Source of the DNA: Flavobacterium cupriresistens
GTDB lineage: Bacteria; Bacteroidota; Bacteroidia; Flavobacteriales; Flavobacteriaceae
Assembly (NCBI RefSeq): GCF_020911925.1
Contig: NZ_CP087134.1
Span: forward strand, 2,542,001 to 2,606,000
Length of the DNA stretch: 64,000 nt
Direction of reading: 5' to 3'
Below are positions 34,617 to 43,721 of this stretch, piece by piece (position 1 is the first letter of the stretch; the number at the start of each line of letters is the position of its first letter). Made by a program: the position numbers and the translations under genes. Under the pieces are notes generated by a model. That model did not search any database. It had not been told where the DNA came from and saw only the letters and a program-made list of their open reading frames with translations.

Positions 34617-37523
34617 ATGTCAATACATAAGGAGTTACAGCAATTATCAGAATCATTAGAAGGCACACTTTTATACGATGATCTTCATAAAACGCTTTAT
34701 TCGACCGATGCTTCGGTGTATAGAATGAGACCAAAAGCGGTGGCATTACCTAAAACCAATGAAGATATAAGTAAGCTGATTCGGTTTGCGGCGCGACATA
34801 ATGTTTCGATTACGCCCAGAACTGCCGGAACTTCTTTGGCAGGACAAACCGTCGGTGACGGAATTGTGGTTGATGTTTCTAAGAATTTTACCAAGATTCT
34901 GGCTTTTGATCCGATTAAAAAAACGGTTACCGTACAGCCTGGTGTGATTCGGGATGAATTAAATTTATTTCTAAAACCTCACGGTGTATTTTTTGGACCC
35001 AATACTTCGACTTCAAACCGATGTATGATTGGTGGAATGGTCGGGAATAATTCTTCCGGAACAACTTCGATTCGATACGGCGTAACCCGTGATAAAATTG
35101 TAACTATTAATGCAATTTTGAGTGATGGTTCCGAAGTGGTTTTTAATGAAATTACCTCTGCAGAATTTATCGAAAAGACCAAAGGTGATACGTTAGAAAA
35201 TAAAATATACAAAAATATTTTCGAAGAACTCTCCGATAAAGCGGCGCAGCAGGAAATTATAAATGAATTTCCAAAACCTGAAATACACAGAAGAAATACG
35301 GGTTATGCAGTAGATCTTTTATTAAAATCGGATTTGTTTGGAGGAACAGAGCCTACGATTAATCTGGGGAAACTGCTTTGTGGAAGTGAAGGGACTTTAG
35401 CTTTTACCACGCAAGTCACGCTAAAAGTAGATGATTTACCGCCAACGCAGAATATTATGGTGGTGGCGCATTATCACAGCATTCAGGAATCTCTGGAATC
35501 TGTTGTGGTGGCAATGAAACACCATTTGTACACTTGCGAAATGATTGATGATATTATTTTAGAATGTACCAAAACAAACAGAGAGCAAGCCAAAAACAGG
35601 TTTTTTCTGGTGGGAGAACCAAAAGCGATTATGATGTTTGAGTTGGCTTCTCACAGTATGGAAGATGCAGAACTACAAGCTGAGGCTCTAATTGCTGATT
35701 TAGCGAAAAATAATTTTGGTTATGCTTCTGTAAAAATTTACGGAGCAGATATAGATAAAGTTGTTGATTTAAGAAAAGCAGGTCTTGGACTTCTAGGAAG
35801 TATTGTTGGTGATGATAAAGCAGCCGATTCTATTGAAGACACAGCGGTAGAATTGGGTGATTTGCCCAATTATATAGCCGATTTTACGGCGATGATGGAG
35901 AGATATGGACAAAAAGCAATTTATTATGCACATGCCGGAGCAGGAGAATTGCATTTGCGTCCCGAGCTTAATTTGAAGAAAAAAGAAGACTTGGTTCTTT
36001 TTAGAACGATTGCAACCGAGGTAGCTATTTTGGTAAAGAAATATCGCGGTTCCTTGAGTGGTGAGCATGGCGATGGTATGGTGCGAGGAGAGTTTATTCC
36101 ATTTATGGTGGGAGAAAAAAATTATGAGTTATTAAAAAGGCTCAAATTGGCTTTCGACCCTAATTCAGTTTTGAATATCGGAAAGATTGTAAACGCTCCT
36201 AAAATGGATGAAAATCATCGTGTAGTTTCGGGCAGAGTAGAACCGGATATTAAAACGTTTCAGGATTTCTCAGACAGTTTAGGGATTTTGCGTGCTGCCG
36301 AAAAATGTAACGGTTCCGGAGACTGTCGAAAATTGCCATCGGCAGGAGGAGCAATGTGTCCGAGTTATCGCGCCACAAAAAATGAAAAAGAAACAACACG
36401 TGCCAGAGCCAATGCACTGAGAGAATATTTGACGTATTCTGAAAAAGAAAACAAATTTGATCAAAAAGAATTATACGAAGTTTTTGAGTTGTGTGTGAGC
36501 TGTAAAGCCTGCGCTAGTGAATGTCCGAGTAATGTTGACGTCGCAACTTTGAAAGCGGAATTTTTATACCAATACCAAAAAGCTAACGGATTTTCGACCC
36601 GAAATAAGATTTTTGCCCACAATGCAAAATTGAATAAAATGGGAAGTGTCTTTCCGTCGATTACGAATTTTATTTCGAATCAATCTTTGGTCAAAAAAAG
36701 CATGGGAATTGCTCCCGAAAGACAAGTCCCATTATTAGCCAAAAAAACGTTCAGGAAATGGTACGACAGTCAGAAATCAAAAAGCAACGATTTTCCGAAT
36801 GGGAAAGTGTATTTGTTTAATGATGAATTCACCAATTATTACGACGTTAATATCGGAATCGATGCTTTTGAACTCTTAACTAAATTAGGGTATGAAGTTC
36901 TGGTTGTAGCTCATGAAGAAAGTGGTAGAACCTATCTGTCTAAAGGTTTCCTCGAAGAAGCCAAAAAGATCGCCAATATAAATGTTGGGATTTTTAAAGA
37001 ATTAGTTTCAGAGGACACACCGTTAATCGGAATAGAACCTTCGGCAATTTTGACTTTTAGGGATGAATATTTGCGTCTGGCAGATGATAAAGAAAGTGCT
37101 GCTAAAGTGTCTCAAAATGCATTTACAATTGAAGAATTCTTTAAAAAAGAAATTCTAAAAGGGAAAATTACAGCCGATTCCTTTTCGGAAGAGAAAAAAG
37201 AAATCAAGATTCACGGGCACTGTCATCAAAAATCATTGAGTTCAATCGAGGCTACGTTCGCGATGCTGAATCTGCCGAAGAACAATCTGGTTACGATTTA
37301 CAATTCGGGTTGTTGTGGTATGGCGGGATCTTTTGGTTATGAAAAAGAGCATTATAAAGTAAGCATGCAAATGGGAGAAGACACGCTATTCCCAAAAGTA
37401 CGCTCAACAGCCGAAAATGTAAAAATAGCAGCTGCAGGAACAAGTTGTCGTCATCAAATCTACGACGGAACAAACCGGGAAGCACAACATCCGGTGAGTA
37501 TTTTGAAGAGCTGTCTGAAGTAA
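34617..37523 (+). CDS. FAD-linked oxidase with Fe-S and CCG domains (D-lactate/D-2-hydroxyacid dehydrogenase type)
   Basis: A 968-residue fusion. Residues about 35-270 form the FAD-binding PCMH domain (PRTAGTSLAGQTVGDGIVVD; FGPNTSTSNRCMIGGMVGNNSSG), and about 290-530 the GlcD-type cap with GSLSGEHGDGMVRGEF. Two 4Fe-4S motifs follow, starting near 564 (CNGSGDCRKLP...MCPSYR) and 626 (CVSCKACASECPS). The C-terminal part has a Cys-rich GlpC/CCG domain (GHCHQKSL; NSGCCGMAGSFGYE near 899). This is the layout of YdiJ-like proteins and of large D-lactate dehydrogenases. MurQ next door makes D-lactate, so oxidation of that D-lactate to pyruvate with electrons to the quinone pool is the best guess. D-2-hydroxyglutarate is an alternative substrate. 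Confidence 0.88.
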   Translation: MSIHKELQQLSESLEGTLLYDDLHKTLYSTDASVYRMRPKAVALPKTNEDISKLIRFAARHNVSITPRTAGTSLAGQTVGDGIVVDVSKNFTKILAFDPIKKTVTVQPGVIRDELNLFLKPHGVFFGPNTSTSNRCMIGGMVGNNSSGTTSIRYGVTRDKIVTINAILSDGSEVVFNEITSAEFIEKTKGDTLENKIYKNIFEELSDKAAQQEIINEFPKPEIHRRNTGYAVDLLLKSDLFGGTEPTINLGKLLCGSEGTLAFTTQVTLKVDDLPPTQNIMVVAHYHSIQESLESVVVAMKHHLYTCEMIDDIILECTKTNREQAKNRFFLVGEPKAIMMFELASHSMEDAELQAEALIADLAKNNFGYASVKIYGADIDKVVDLRKAGLGLLGSIVGDDKAADSIEDTAVELGDLPNYIADFTAMMERYGQKAIYYAHAGAGELHLRPELNLKKKEDLVLFRTIATEVAILVKKYRGSLSGEHGDGMVRGEFIPFMVGEKNYELLKRLKLAFDPNSVLNIGKIVNAPKMDENHRVVSGRVEPDIKTFQDFSDSLGILRAAEKCNGSGDCRKLPSAGGAMCPSYRATKNEKETTRARANALREYLTYSEKENKFDQKELYEVFELCVSCKACASECPSNVDVATLKAEFLYQYQKANGFSTRNKIFAHNAKLNKMGSVFPSITNFISNQSLVKKSMGIAPERQVPLLAKKTFRKWYDSQKSKSNDFPNGKVYLFNDEFTNYYDVNIGIDAFELLTKLGYEVLVVAHEESGRTYLSKGFLEEAKKIANINVGIFKELVSEDTPLIGIEPSAILTFRDEYLRLADDKESAAKVSQNAFTIEEFFKKEILKGKITADSFSEEKKEIKIHGHCHQKSLSSIEATFAMLNLPKNNLVTIYNSGCCGMAGSFGYEKEHYKVSMQMGEDTLFPKVRSTAENVKIAAAGTSCRHQIYDGTNREAQHPVSILKSCLK

Positions 37524-37531
37524 AAAAGTTA

Positions 37532-38081
37532 GACACGAATTGCACGAATTTTCACGAATTGGAATTTTTAGTTTGCGTAATTGATGGTGAAAAAAAAGTT
37601 AGACACGAATTGCACGAATTTACACGAATTAAAATTTTTTAAATTCGTGATGAGAAAATATTTTACCACAGATGCAAAGGATTAAAAGATTAAATAATCT
37701 GTGGGAATCATTTTAACCAGTGGCGAAAAAAATAATTCGTGTAATTCGCGGCAAATAAATCTGCCAAATCTGCGTGAAAAAATATTTAGCCACAGATTAA
37801 AAAGATTAAATAATCTGTGGGAATTATTTTAACCAGTGGCAAAAAAAATTAGTAAAAATTCGTGTAATTCGCGGCAAAAAAATCTGCCAAATCTGCGTGA
37901 AAAAATATTTAGCCACAGATTAAAAAGATTAAATAATCTGTGAGAATCATTTTAATCAGTGGCAAAAAAATAATTCGTGAAGATTAATACAATTTGTGGC
38001 GAGAAAGAATCCTAAATCAGTTCGAATCATTTCAATAAGTGGCAAAAAAACAATTCGTGGAAATTCGTGCAATTTGTGTTC
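37532..38081. repeat. Non-coding repeat array bounded by inverted arms (array A)
   Basis: The 689-bp gap holds no gene. The segment 37533-37561 (starting ACACGAATTGCACGAATT) is an inverted match, 27 of 29 bases, to 38051-38079 (ending GTGCAATTTGTGT). Inside, a unit of about 123 bp starting near CCACAGATTAAAAAGATT repeats at about 37667, 37791 and 37914, with AATCTGTG, TTAACCAGTGGC and AAATCTGCGTGAAAAAATA in the same order. The same words occur in arrays at 40.2 and 48.5 kb. Confidence 0.85.
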
Positions 38082-38212
38082 AAAAAAAGAATCACGAAAC
38101 CCAAATAAAATAAAATCGTTTTATATATTTGATTTCAGGATAAAATTTGCATTATTTGTAAAATAAAAGCATAAAGTCCGAAATATATTAATTTTTAATC
38201 GTAAAACCTTAT

Positions 38213-40150
38213 ATGGCATTTTCAAGTTTATTTCGAAAAAAAACAGTACAGGAAATTCTAAAACAAGTTGCAAAAAATGATGCAGACGGTCATAATGCAT
38301 TAGGTAAACACTTGACTGCTCGTGACTTAACCGCTTTTGGTATAGCTGCAATTGTTGGAGCAGGAATTTTTAGTACAATCGGTAAAGCCAGTGCCGATGG
38401 AGGACCAGCAGTAATTTTTCTATTCCTTTTTACAGCAGTTGCCTGTAGCTTTGCCGCTTTTGCTTATGCAGAGTTTGCATCGATGGTACCGGTTTCAGGA
38501 AGTGCTTATACGTATTCTTATGTTGCTTTTGGAGAAATTATAGCCTGGATAATTGGCTGGGCGTTAATTATGGAATATTCGGTCGGGAATATAACCGTCG
38601 CCATATCGTGGAGTGATTATTTTACAGGACTCCTCGCCAGCGGAGGCATTCATCTCCCGCAATGGGTTCAAATGGATTATTTGACCGCCTCAAACGGCTT
38701 TAATAACGCAACAGCTTTAATGCACAGCGGAAAAACATTCGAGAACTTAGAACCGGCTTTACAATCGGCTTATACGGCCTGGAATACTTCTCCGGTCTTA
38801 TTTGGTTCTTTTCACTTCGTAGCCGATCTTCCGGCTTTGTTGATTATTATTTTAATTACAGCATTGATTTACCGCGGAATGAAAGAATCCCGTAATGCGA
38901 GTAATATTATGGTTGTTGTAAAACTTTGCATCGTGCTTCTGGTTATTGCAGTTGGTATATTTTATGTAGATACAACCAATTGGCATCCGTTTGCACCAAA
39001 TGGAGTAAGTGGAGTACTAAAAGGAGTGTCAGCAGTATTTTTTGCTTATATCGGTTTTGATGCCATTTCTACAACTGCGGAAGAATGTAAAGACCCACAA
39101 AGAGATTTACCACGCGGAATGATGTGGGCTATTATCATCTGTACCTTATTATACATTGCAATTGCTTTGGTTCTGACTGGAATGGTGCGTTATAACGAAT
39201 TAAATGTTGGTGATCCGTTAGCATTTGTATTCGAGAAATTAGACTTAAAATGGATGTCGGGTATTATCGCCGTAAGTGCGGTAGTAGCAATGGCAAGTGT
39301 TTTACTGGTTTTTCAAATGGGTCAACCACGTATCTGGATGAGTATGAGTCGTGATGGATTGTTGCCAAAACGTTTCTCAAAAGTGCATCCAAAATTCAAA
39401 ACACCTTCTTACGCTACTATTGTTACCGGTTTTGTGGTGGCAGTTCCAGCTTTGTTTCTGAATCTTACTATGGTAACAGATTTATGTAGTATTGGAACCT
39501 TATTTGCATTCGTTTTGGTTTGTGCCGGAGTTTTGGTTTTACAAAACAAACCGGAGATCCCGAGAGGGAAATTCAAAACGCCTTATGTCAATTCACAATA
39601 TATAATGCCGGCTTTTTTAGCGATCGGATTGATTTTTGCTTTTGGATATAATAAAAAAGCAACAATGAGTTTTATTACAAATGAAACTCAAATCAATAGT
39701 TCGGCTGATATTATTACGTCACTTGATAAAAATGATTCCGAAAAAGTTTTCAATTATCTGAAAAGTATAGATGTTCAGAATAAAACTTCTGAAACATCCG
39801 ATTTAGAGCATTTATTGAGTCAATACCAAGATGATGAAGTAAAATATGCTGAGGTTGTAAAAGGTTTGCCAATCAATGATTCCTTAAAATACGAAAGTGG
39901 ATTAAGTTTATTCAAACACAAAATTCCAATGTGGATTTTCTTATTGGTTTTAGGTGGATTAACGGTATGGGCATTCAGACAAAAACTATCATTGATCCCG
40001 CTTTTAGGTTTAATCTGTTGTTTGTATATGATGGCCGAATTGAGTGTTTGGAACTGGATTTATTTCACAGTTTGGTTGCTTATTGGTCTTTGTATTTACT
40101 TTGGCTTTAGTAGAAAAAACAGTAAATTGAATTTGGTAGAAAAAGTGTAA
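38213..40150 (+). CDS. APC-superfamily amino acid permease (cationic amino acid transporter type)
   Basis: A 645-residue protein with about fourteen membrane helices. The first helix region LTAFGIAAIVGAGIFSTIGKA and the segment FFAYIGFDAISTTAEECKDPQRDLPRG are classic for CAT-type APC permeases. Between helices at about 475 and 565 there is a hydrophilic insertion of about 85 residues (SSADIITSLDKNDSEKVF...YQDDEVKYAEVVKGL), absent from ordinary members, followed by further helices and a short basic tail. Substrate is not readable. It is a single-gene unit with its own terminator, flanked on both sides by repeat arrays. Confidence 0.9.
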   Translation: MAFSSLFRKKTVQEILKQVAKNDADGHNALGKHLTARDLTAFGIAAIVGAGIFSTIGKASADGGPAVIFLFLFTAVACSFAAFAYAEFASMVPVSGSAYTYSYVAFGEIIAWIIGWALIMEYSVGNITVAISWSDYFTGLLASGGIHLPQWVQMDYLTASNGFNNATALMHSGKTFENLEPALQSAYTAWNTSPVLFGSFHFVADLPALLIIILITALIYRGMKESRNASNIMVVVKLCIVLLVIAVGIFYVDTTNWHPFAPNGVSGVLKGVSAVFFAYIGFDAISTTAEECKDPQRDLPRGMMWAIIICTLLYIAIALVLTGMVRYNELNVGDPLAFVFEKLDLKWMSGIIAVSAVVAMASVLLVFQMGQPRIWMSMSRDGLLPKRFSKVHPKFKTPSYATIVTGFVVAVPALFLNLTMVTDLCSIGTLFAFVLVCAGVLVLQNKPEIPRGKFKTPYVNSQYIMPAFLAIGLIFAFGYNKKATMSFITNETQINSSADIITSLDKNDSEKVFNYLKSIDVQNKTSETSDLEHLLSQYQDDEVKYAEVVKGLPINDSLKYESGLSLFKHKIPMWIFLLVLGGLTVWAFRQKLSLIPLLGLICCLYMMAELSVWNWIYFTVWLLIGLCIYFGFSRKNSKLNLVEKV

Positions 40151-40181
40151 TAATTCATTAGTTCTAAGATATAAATGAAAG

Positions 40182-40210
40182 CCGTTCTGATTGTTAAGAA
40201 CGGTTTTTTT
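40182..40210 (+). terminator. Rho-independent terminator of the permease gene
   Basis: CCGTTCT at 40182-40188 pairs with AGAACGG at 40197-40203, extended by a flanking AAG, and is followed by seven T. It lies 32 bp beyond the permease stop. Confidence 0.88.
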
Positions 40211-40763
40211 GTTGCCACGAATTTGCACGAATTAATTTTTTTGCCACTGATTAAAATGATTAGCGCAGATTATTTTTATATGGAATCTGTTTAAATCTGC
40301 TAGATCTGCGTGCGGTAAAAATGACTAAGTATTTTTTCACGCAGATTTAGCAGATTTCATTTTGCCACGAATTGCACGAATTTGCACGAATTAATTTTTG
40401 CCACAGATTAAAATGATTGGCGCAAATTATTTTATATGGAATCTGTTTAAATCTGCCAGATCTGCGTGCGGTAAAATGACTAAGTATTTTTTCACGCAGA
40501 TTTAGCAGATTTCATTTTACCACGAATTGCCCGAATTTGCCCGAATTATTTTTTAGCCACAGATTAAAATGATTCGCACAGATTATTTTATCATTAAGTT
40601 GAAAAAATAAATCTGCTCAAATCTGCTCAATCAGCGTGCAATAAAAAATCATTTTAATCCTTTAAATCTGTGACAAAATATTTTTAAGCAGATTCATTTC
40701 CAAAGCAAACAGCAAGAATTTATTAAATTTTAATTTGTGAAAATTCGCGCCATTCGTGGCAAC
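40211..40763. repeat. Non-coding repeat array bounded by inverted arms (array B)
   Basis: The 704-bp gap between the permease and the PLP gene has no gene. GTTGCCACGAAT at 40211-40222 is a perfect inverted match to ATTCGTGGCAAC at 40752-40763. Inside, a 156-157-bp unit starting AAAATGATT repeats at 40253, 40410 and 40566 (last copy diverged), each with ATGGAATCTGTTTAAATCTGC, ATCTGCGTGCGGTAAAA and TTTCACGCAGATTTAGCAG. Words such as CACGAATTTGCACGAATT and CCACAGATT are shared with arrays at 37.5 and 48.5 kb. Confidence 0.85.
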
Positions 40764-40800
40764 AAAAAAAATCCGCTAAAAGAAGAATCTCCAGCGGATT
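40763..40800 (-). terminator. Rho-independent terminator of the PLP lyase gene
   Basis: AATCCGCT at 40770-40777 pairs with AGCGGATT at 40793-40800. On the minus strand the stem is followed by a T-run (A-run at 40764-40770 on the plus strand). It lies 54 bp after the gene stop. Confidence 0.8.
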
Positions 40801-40854
40801 TAAACAAACTAAAAAAAAATCTTGCAAATTTATTTATAAAGAATTGTTTTGCTT

Positions 40855-42057
40855 TTATAAGATGTCAAGCTCGACCATGCAAGCTTTCATCATTTCGTAA
40901 GTTCTCTGAATATCGTTATCTAAACCAATTGAAAAACGAATTAACCCATCTGTTAATCCCATTTCCGCTTGTTCTTCTAACGGAATTTCACTGGAAGTTG
41001 AAGTTCCCGGTGCACTGAAAAGTGTTTTATAAAAACCTAAACTTACTGCCAGGTATCCTAAATTTCTGGTTTGCATCAATTCCATTAATTCATTGGCTTT
41101 TTCTAAAGTTCCAACATCAATGGTCATCATACCTCCAAAACCATATTCCGGATTGATCATTGTTTTATATAGCGTATGACTCGGGTGACTTTTTAGCCCC
41201 GGATAAACTGTTTTTAAGCCGTCTTTTTCAAACTGATCCGCTAAAAAATGAGCGTTATGACTGTGTTGTTTGATACGGATATGAAGCGTTCTGAGATTTT
41301 TCATTACACTGGCAGAGCGTAAGCTGTCCATTGTTGGTCCCAAAAGCATGCTGGCTCCACTGTTAACGTTTTTCAAAGCGTTAATAAACTCTTTAGAAGC
41401 ACAAGTGACACCACCAACAGTATCGCTACTTCCGTTAATGTATTTCGTTAAACTATGGATTACAATATCAGCACCCAATTTTGCAGGTGAAACAGATAGT
41501 GGTGAGAATGTATTGTCAACAACTAATTTTAAATTGTGCTTTTTAGCAATTTTTGCCAAACCAGCAATATCAGCCACTTCAAGTAATGGATTGCTCACGG
41601 TCTCACAATACAAGACTTTTGTATTTGAGGTGATGGCAGCTTCTACAACATCTAATTTTGTGATGTCTACAAAACTCGTTTGAATGCCAAAACGAGGTGT
41701 GAAGTTTTTAAGGAAAGCATAGGTTCCGCCATAGATGGTGCGGCTGGAAACGATATGGTCTCCCGCACCACATAATTGTAACAGAGTAGGTGTAATAGCA
41801 CCCATTCCCGAAGCTGAGACATTTGCTGTTTCTGTGCCTTCCATAGCAGCCAAAGCTTGGTCCAGATACAAATTACTTGGCGATGAATGACGGGAATATA
41901 AATAACAGCCTTCCATGTTGCCTTCAAAAGTATCAAACATGGTTTTAGCGGAAAGAAAAGTATAGGTAGAAGAATCTGAAATGGACGGATTGACACCACC
42001 AAATTCACCAAAATATTGTAAATCCTGAATTTTGTCTGCCGGATTAAAATCGTTCAT
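40855..42057 (-). CDS. PLP-dependent Cys/Met metabolism enzyme (methionine gamma-lyase/cystathionine gamma-lyase type)
   Basis: A 400-residue fold-type I PLP enzyme. The PLP-binding lysine is K205 in DIVIHSLTKYINGSSDTVGG. Other family marks are YSRHSSPSNLYLDQALAAMEGTE, SGMGAITPTLLQL, the YCETVSNPLLEV loop and VVDNTFSPLSV. It catalyses gamma- or beta-elimination or replacement on sulfur amino acids; which one cannot be settled by eye, but the single-gene context and a divergent Lrp-type regulator favour catabolic methionine gamma-lyase. Cystathionine gamma-synthase remains possible. The length is normal and all key residues appear to be present. Confidence 0.87.
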   Translation of the reverse strand: MNDFNPADKIQDLQYFGEFGGVNPSISDSSTYTFLSAKTMFDTFEGNMEGCYLYSRHSSPSNLYLDQALAAMEGTETANVSASGMGAITPTLLQLCGAGDHIVSSRTIYGGTYAFLKNFTPRFGIQTSFVDITKLDVVEAAITSNTKVLYCETVSNPLLEVADIAGLAKIAKKHNLKLVVDNTFSPLSVSPAKLGADIVIHSLTKYINGSSDTVGGVTCASKEFINALKNVNSGASMLLGPTMDSLRSASVMKNLRTLHIRIKQHSHNAHFLADQFEKDGLKTVYPGLKSHPSHTLYKTMINPEYGFGGMMTIDVGTLEKANELMELMQTRNLGYLAVSLGFYKTLFSAPGTSTSSEIPLEEQAEMGLTDGLIRFSIGLDNDIQRTYEMMKACMVELDIL

Positions 42058-42118
42058 TAGAGTTATTTTTAAGTTAGTTTTATTTTTTTCAAATTGATTT
42101 CTGTCATTGACATTGATC

Positions 42119-42156
42119 TTTGAAATTGATTCCTACGATTGGAATTATTTTTCAAA
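42119..42156. promoter_or_regulatory. Candidate Lrp-type operator between the PLP gene and its divergent regulator
   Basis: TTTGAAA (42119-42125) with ATTCC (42129-42133) is mirrored by GGAAT (42141-42145) and TTTTCAAA (42149-42156), an imperfect inverted repeat of 38 bp about 62 bp upstream of the PLP gene start. AT-rich imperfect dyads of this size suit Lrp/AsnC proteins. The other 210 bp of the divergent gap are AT-rich with nothing else clear. Confidence 0.4.
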
Positions 42157-42305
42157 ATAAATCTATATTAGAAAATAAGTCAATACTTGTTGTTGTAATT
42201 AGATTTTAAAACTATAATTATGATTATTTGTAGATTATTTGTTTAAATTTGGTTAATAAATGAAGTTGCAATAGATTTTCTTTCATTCCTAAAAACCTAC
42301 AAAAA

Positions 42306-42764
42306 ATGACTTTAGACGCTACAGACAAAAAGCTATTGGTTTTGTTACAAACCGATAGTAAAAAGACAACCAAAGAATTGTCCTTAAAGCTCAATCTTTC
42401 GGTAACTGCGGTTTATGAACGCATCAAGAAGTTAGAGCGCGAAGGGATTATTAAAAATTATGTGGCTTTGGTCGATAAATCCAGAATCGAAAAAGGGTTT
42501 GTAGTTTTTTGTCATTTGAAACTGATTCAACACACCAAAGAGTTTTTAACCAAATTCGAAAGTGAAGTTATTCAGCTCAACGAAGTTTTAGAATGCCATC
42601 ACGTAAGCGGTGATTATGATTACATCTTGAAAGTACTAGTAAAAGACATGGAGGCCTATCGAGAGTTTTTGGTAACCAAACTGACTTCACTACAGCATAT
42701 TGGAAGTACGCAGAGTATGTTTATGATTAGTGAGGTGAAGAATTCTACGGTGATTTCTTTTTAG
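42306..42764 (+). CDS. Lrp/AsnC-family transcriptional regulator
   Basis: A 152-residue protein with an N-terminal HTH (DATDKKLLVLLQTDSKKTTKELSLKLNLSVTAVYERIKKLEREGII) and a C-terminal RAM effector-binding and oligomerisation domain (about 65-150; HHVSGDYDYILKVLVKDMEAYREFLVTKL). It is divergently placed to the PLP sulfur-amino-acid enzyme, the common arrangement for Lrp-type local regulators responding to an amino acid such as methionine. It likely binds in the 248-bp shared upstream region. Length and domain order are standard. Confidence 0.93.
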   Translation: MTLDATDKKLLVLLQTDSKKTTKELSLKLNLSVTAVYERIKKLEREGIIKNYVALVDKSRIEKGFVVFCHLKLIQHTKEFLTKFESEVIQLNEVLECHHVSGDYDYILKVLVKDMEAYREFLVTKLTSLQHIGSTQSMFMISEVKNSTVISF

Positions 42765-43025
42765 AAGTTGCTGAGGTTCTGAGTTGCTGAGATTCTAAGG
42801 TTTAGGGGTAAAGAGTAAGAGGTTAAAGGTTTTTTAAGTTGCTAAGATTTCGAGTTGTTGATATCGCAGGACTTTATTTATGAATTGACTCCAGCTTTAG
42901 CTGGAGATTTAAATTAGGACATGGAAAAGGCTTTAGCCAAATTTTGTTTCTGTGTTAAAAGTAAATACCTATGAATTTTTTAGATTGGTATAGTCAGTAT
43001 TTATCAAGATAATAATATACAGATT
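42765..43025. repeat. Degenerate repeats and a small palindrome in a gene-free spacer
   Basis: The spacer after the Lrp gene holds degenerate copies of GTTGCTGAG/GATTCTGAG words and a perfect palindrome CTCCAGCTTTAGCTGGAG at 42889-42906, followed by GGCTTTAGCC. Similar CTGAG/AAGGTT words recur in the spacer after the next gene. I see no gene. Confidence 0.6.
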
Positions 43026-43388
43026 ATGGAACAGTGGGAGCCAATATCATTTAATGAACTTAGTGATGAAATTCAAAAATCAGAACTTGATTTGAGTGAA
43101 GAGTTATCGAATTTTTGGCAATTAATTAAAATTGATCCAATAAAATGGTCTGAGAAAGATTATGGTGATGAAGGAGGAGGTTTTTGGGTAGTAGCTCTCT
43201 GTGGGGATAAAATTATTTGGTATAATGATATTGAAGAAGGATTTAATATCTCAAATTATAATAAACTGGGTGAAATCAAGGATTACTGTTGTAATCAAGA
43301 TGAGCTTAGTTGGGCAGTTGCAAAATTATTTAATTTTATAAAGTTTGGAGAATCTTTGATTCAGCGCACTGGACCCCAGAAATCTTGA
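43026..43388 (+). CDS. Orphan small acidic protein of unknown function (immunity-like)
   Basis: A 120-residue acidic soluble protein (MEQWEPISFNELSDEIQKSEL; then IKIDPIKWSEKDYGDEGGGFWVVALCGDKIIWYNDIEEGFNIS). I do not recognise a named family. The size, acidity, Trp-rich core and lack of any operon partner recall immunity or SMI1-like proteins that are often found as scattered orphans, but no toxin gene is next to it. It lies between two repeat-rich spacers and is more AT-rich than lpdA. A signal peptide and membrane segments are absent. The GGGFWVV and WYNDIEEGF motifs would be the best search seeds. Confidence 0.7.
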   Translation: MEQWEPISFNELSDEIQKSELDLSEELSNFWQLIKIDPIKWSEKDYGDEGGGFWVVALCGDKIIWYNDIEEGFNISNYNKLGEIKDYCCNQDELSWAVAKLFNFIKFGESLIQRTGPQKS

Positions 43389-43721
43389 CATAATTGCTCT
43401 TAATTAATTTATGAATAAGTGTTAAGGTTCTACGTTTTTAGGTGCAAAGTAACAAAGGTTCAAAGAGGCAAAGTTTTTTAAGATTCTGAGGTTTTAGACT
43501 TTTATCGTAAAACACAAATTTTAAAAACCTGAAACTTGAAACCTGAAACTTGAAACCTGAAACCTGAAACAAAAAAAACACACCACTCCTCCACATAACT
43601 CCTAGCGCCCCTTGCAGTTAATCATCCCTCAAATTTCACACAAAAAACATTGTAATTTAAACTTCAGACAAAACTTAATTCCTTAATTTTGTAACCGCTA
43701 AAAAAATTTAAATCAAATACT
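43389..43721. repeat. Gene-free spacer with a short tandem repeat
   Basis: The 333-bp gap before lpdA carries a tandem run of AACCTGAAACTTG-type units at about 43527-43570 (three to four copies) plus degenerate CAAAG/AAGGTT words. A TAnnTTTG-like TAATTTTG at 43684-43691 lies 31 bp before the lpdA ATG, but without a TTG at the right spacing. No gene is seen. Confidence 0.65.

Noticed and set aside
43527..43570. AACCTGAAACTTG run as a regulatory iteron
   Set aside because: Very short degenerate units in a low-complexity spacer; similar words occur elsewhere and nothing links them to replication or regulation.
43650..43691. Promoter of lpdA made of TTG at 43650 and TAATTTTG at 43684
   Set aside because: The -7 element fits, but the spacer would be about 31 bp, well outside the 17-23 bp expected.
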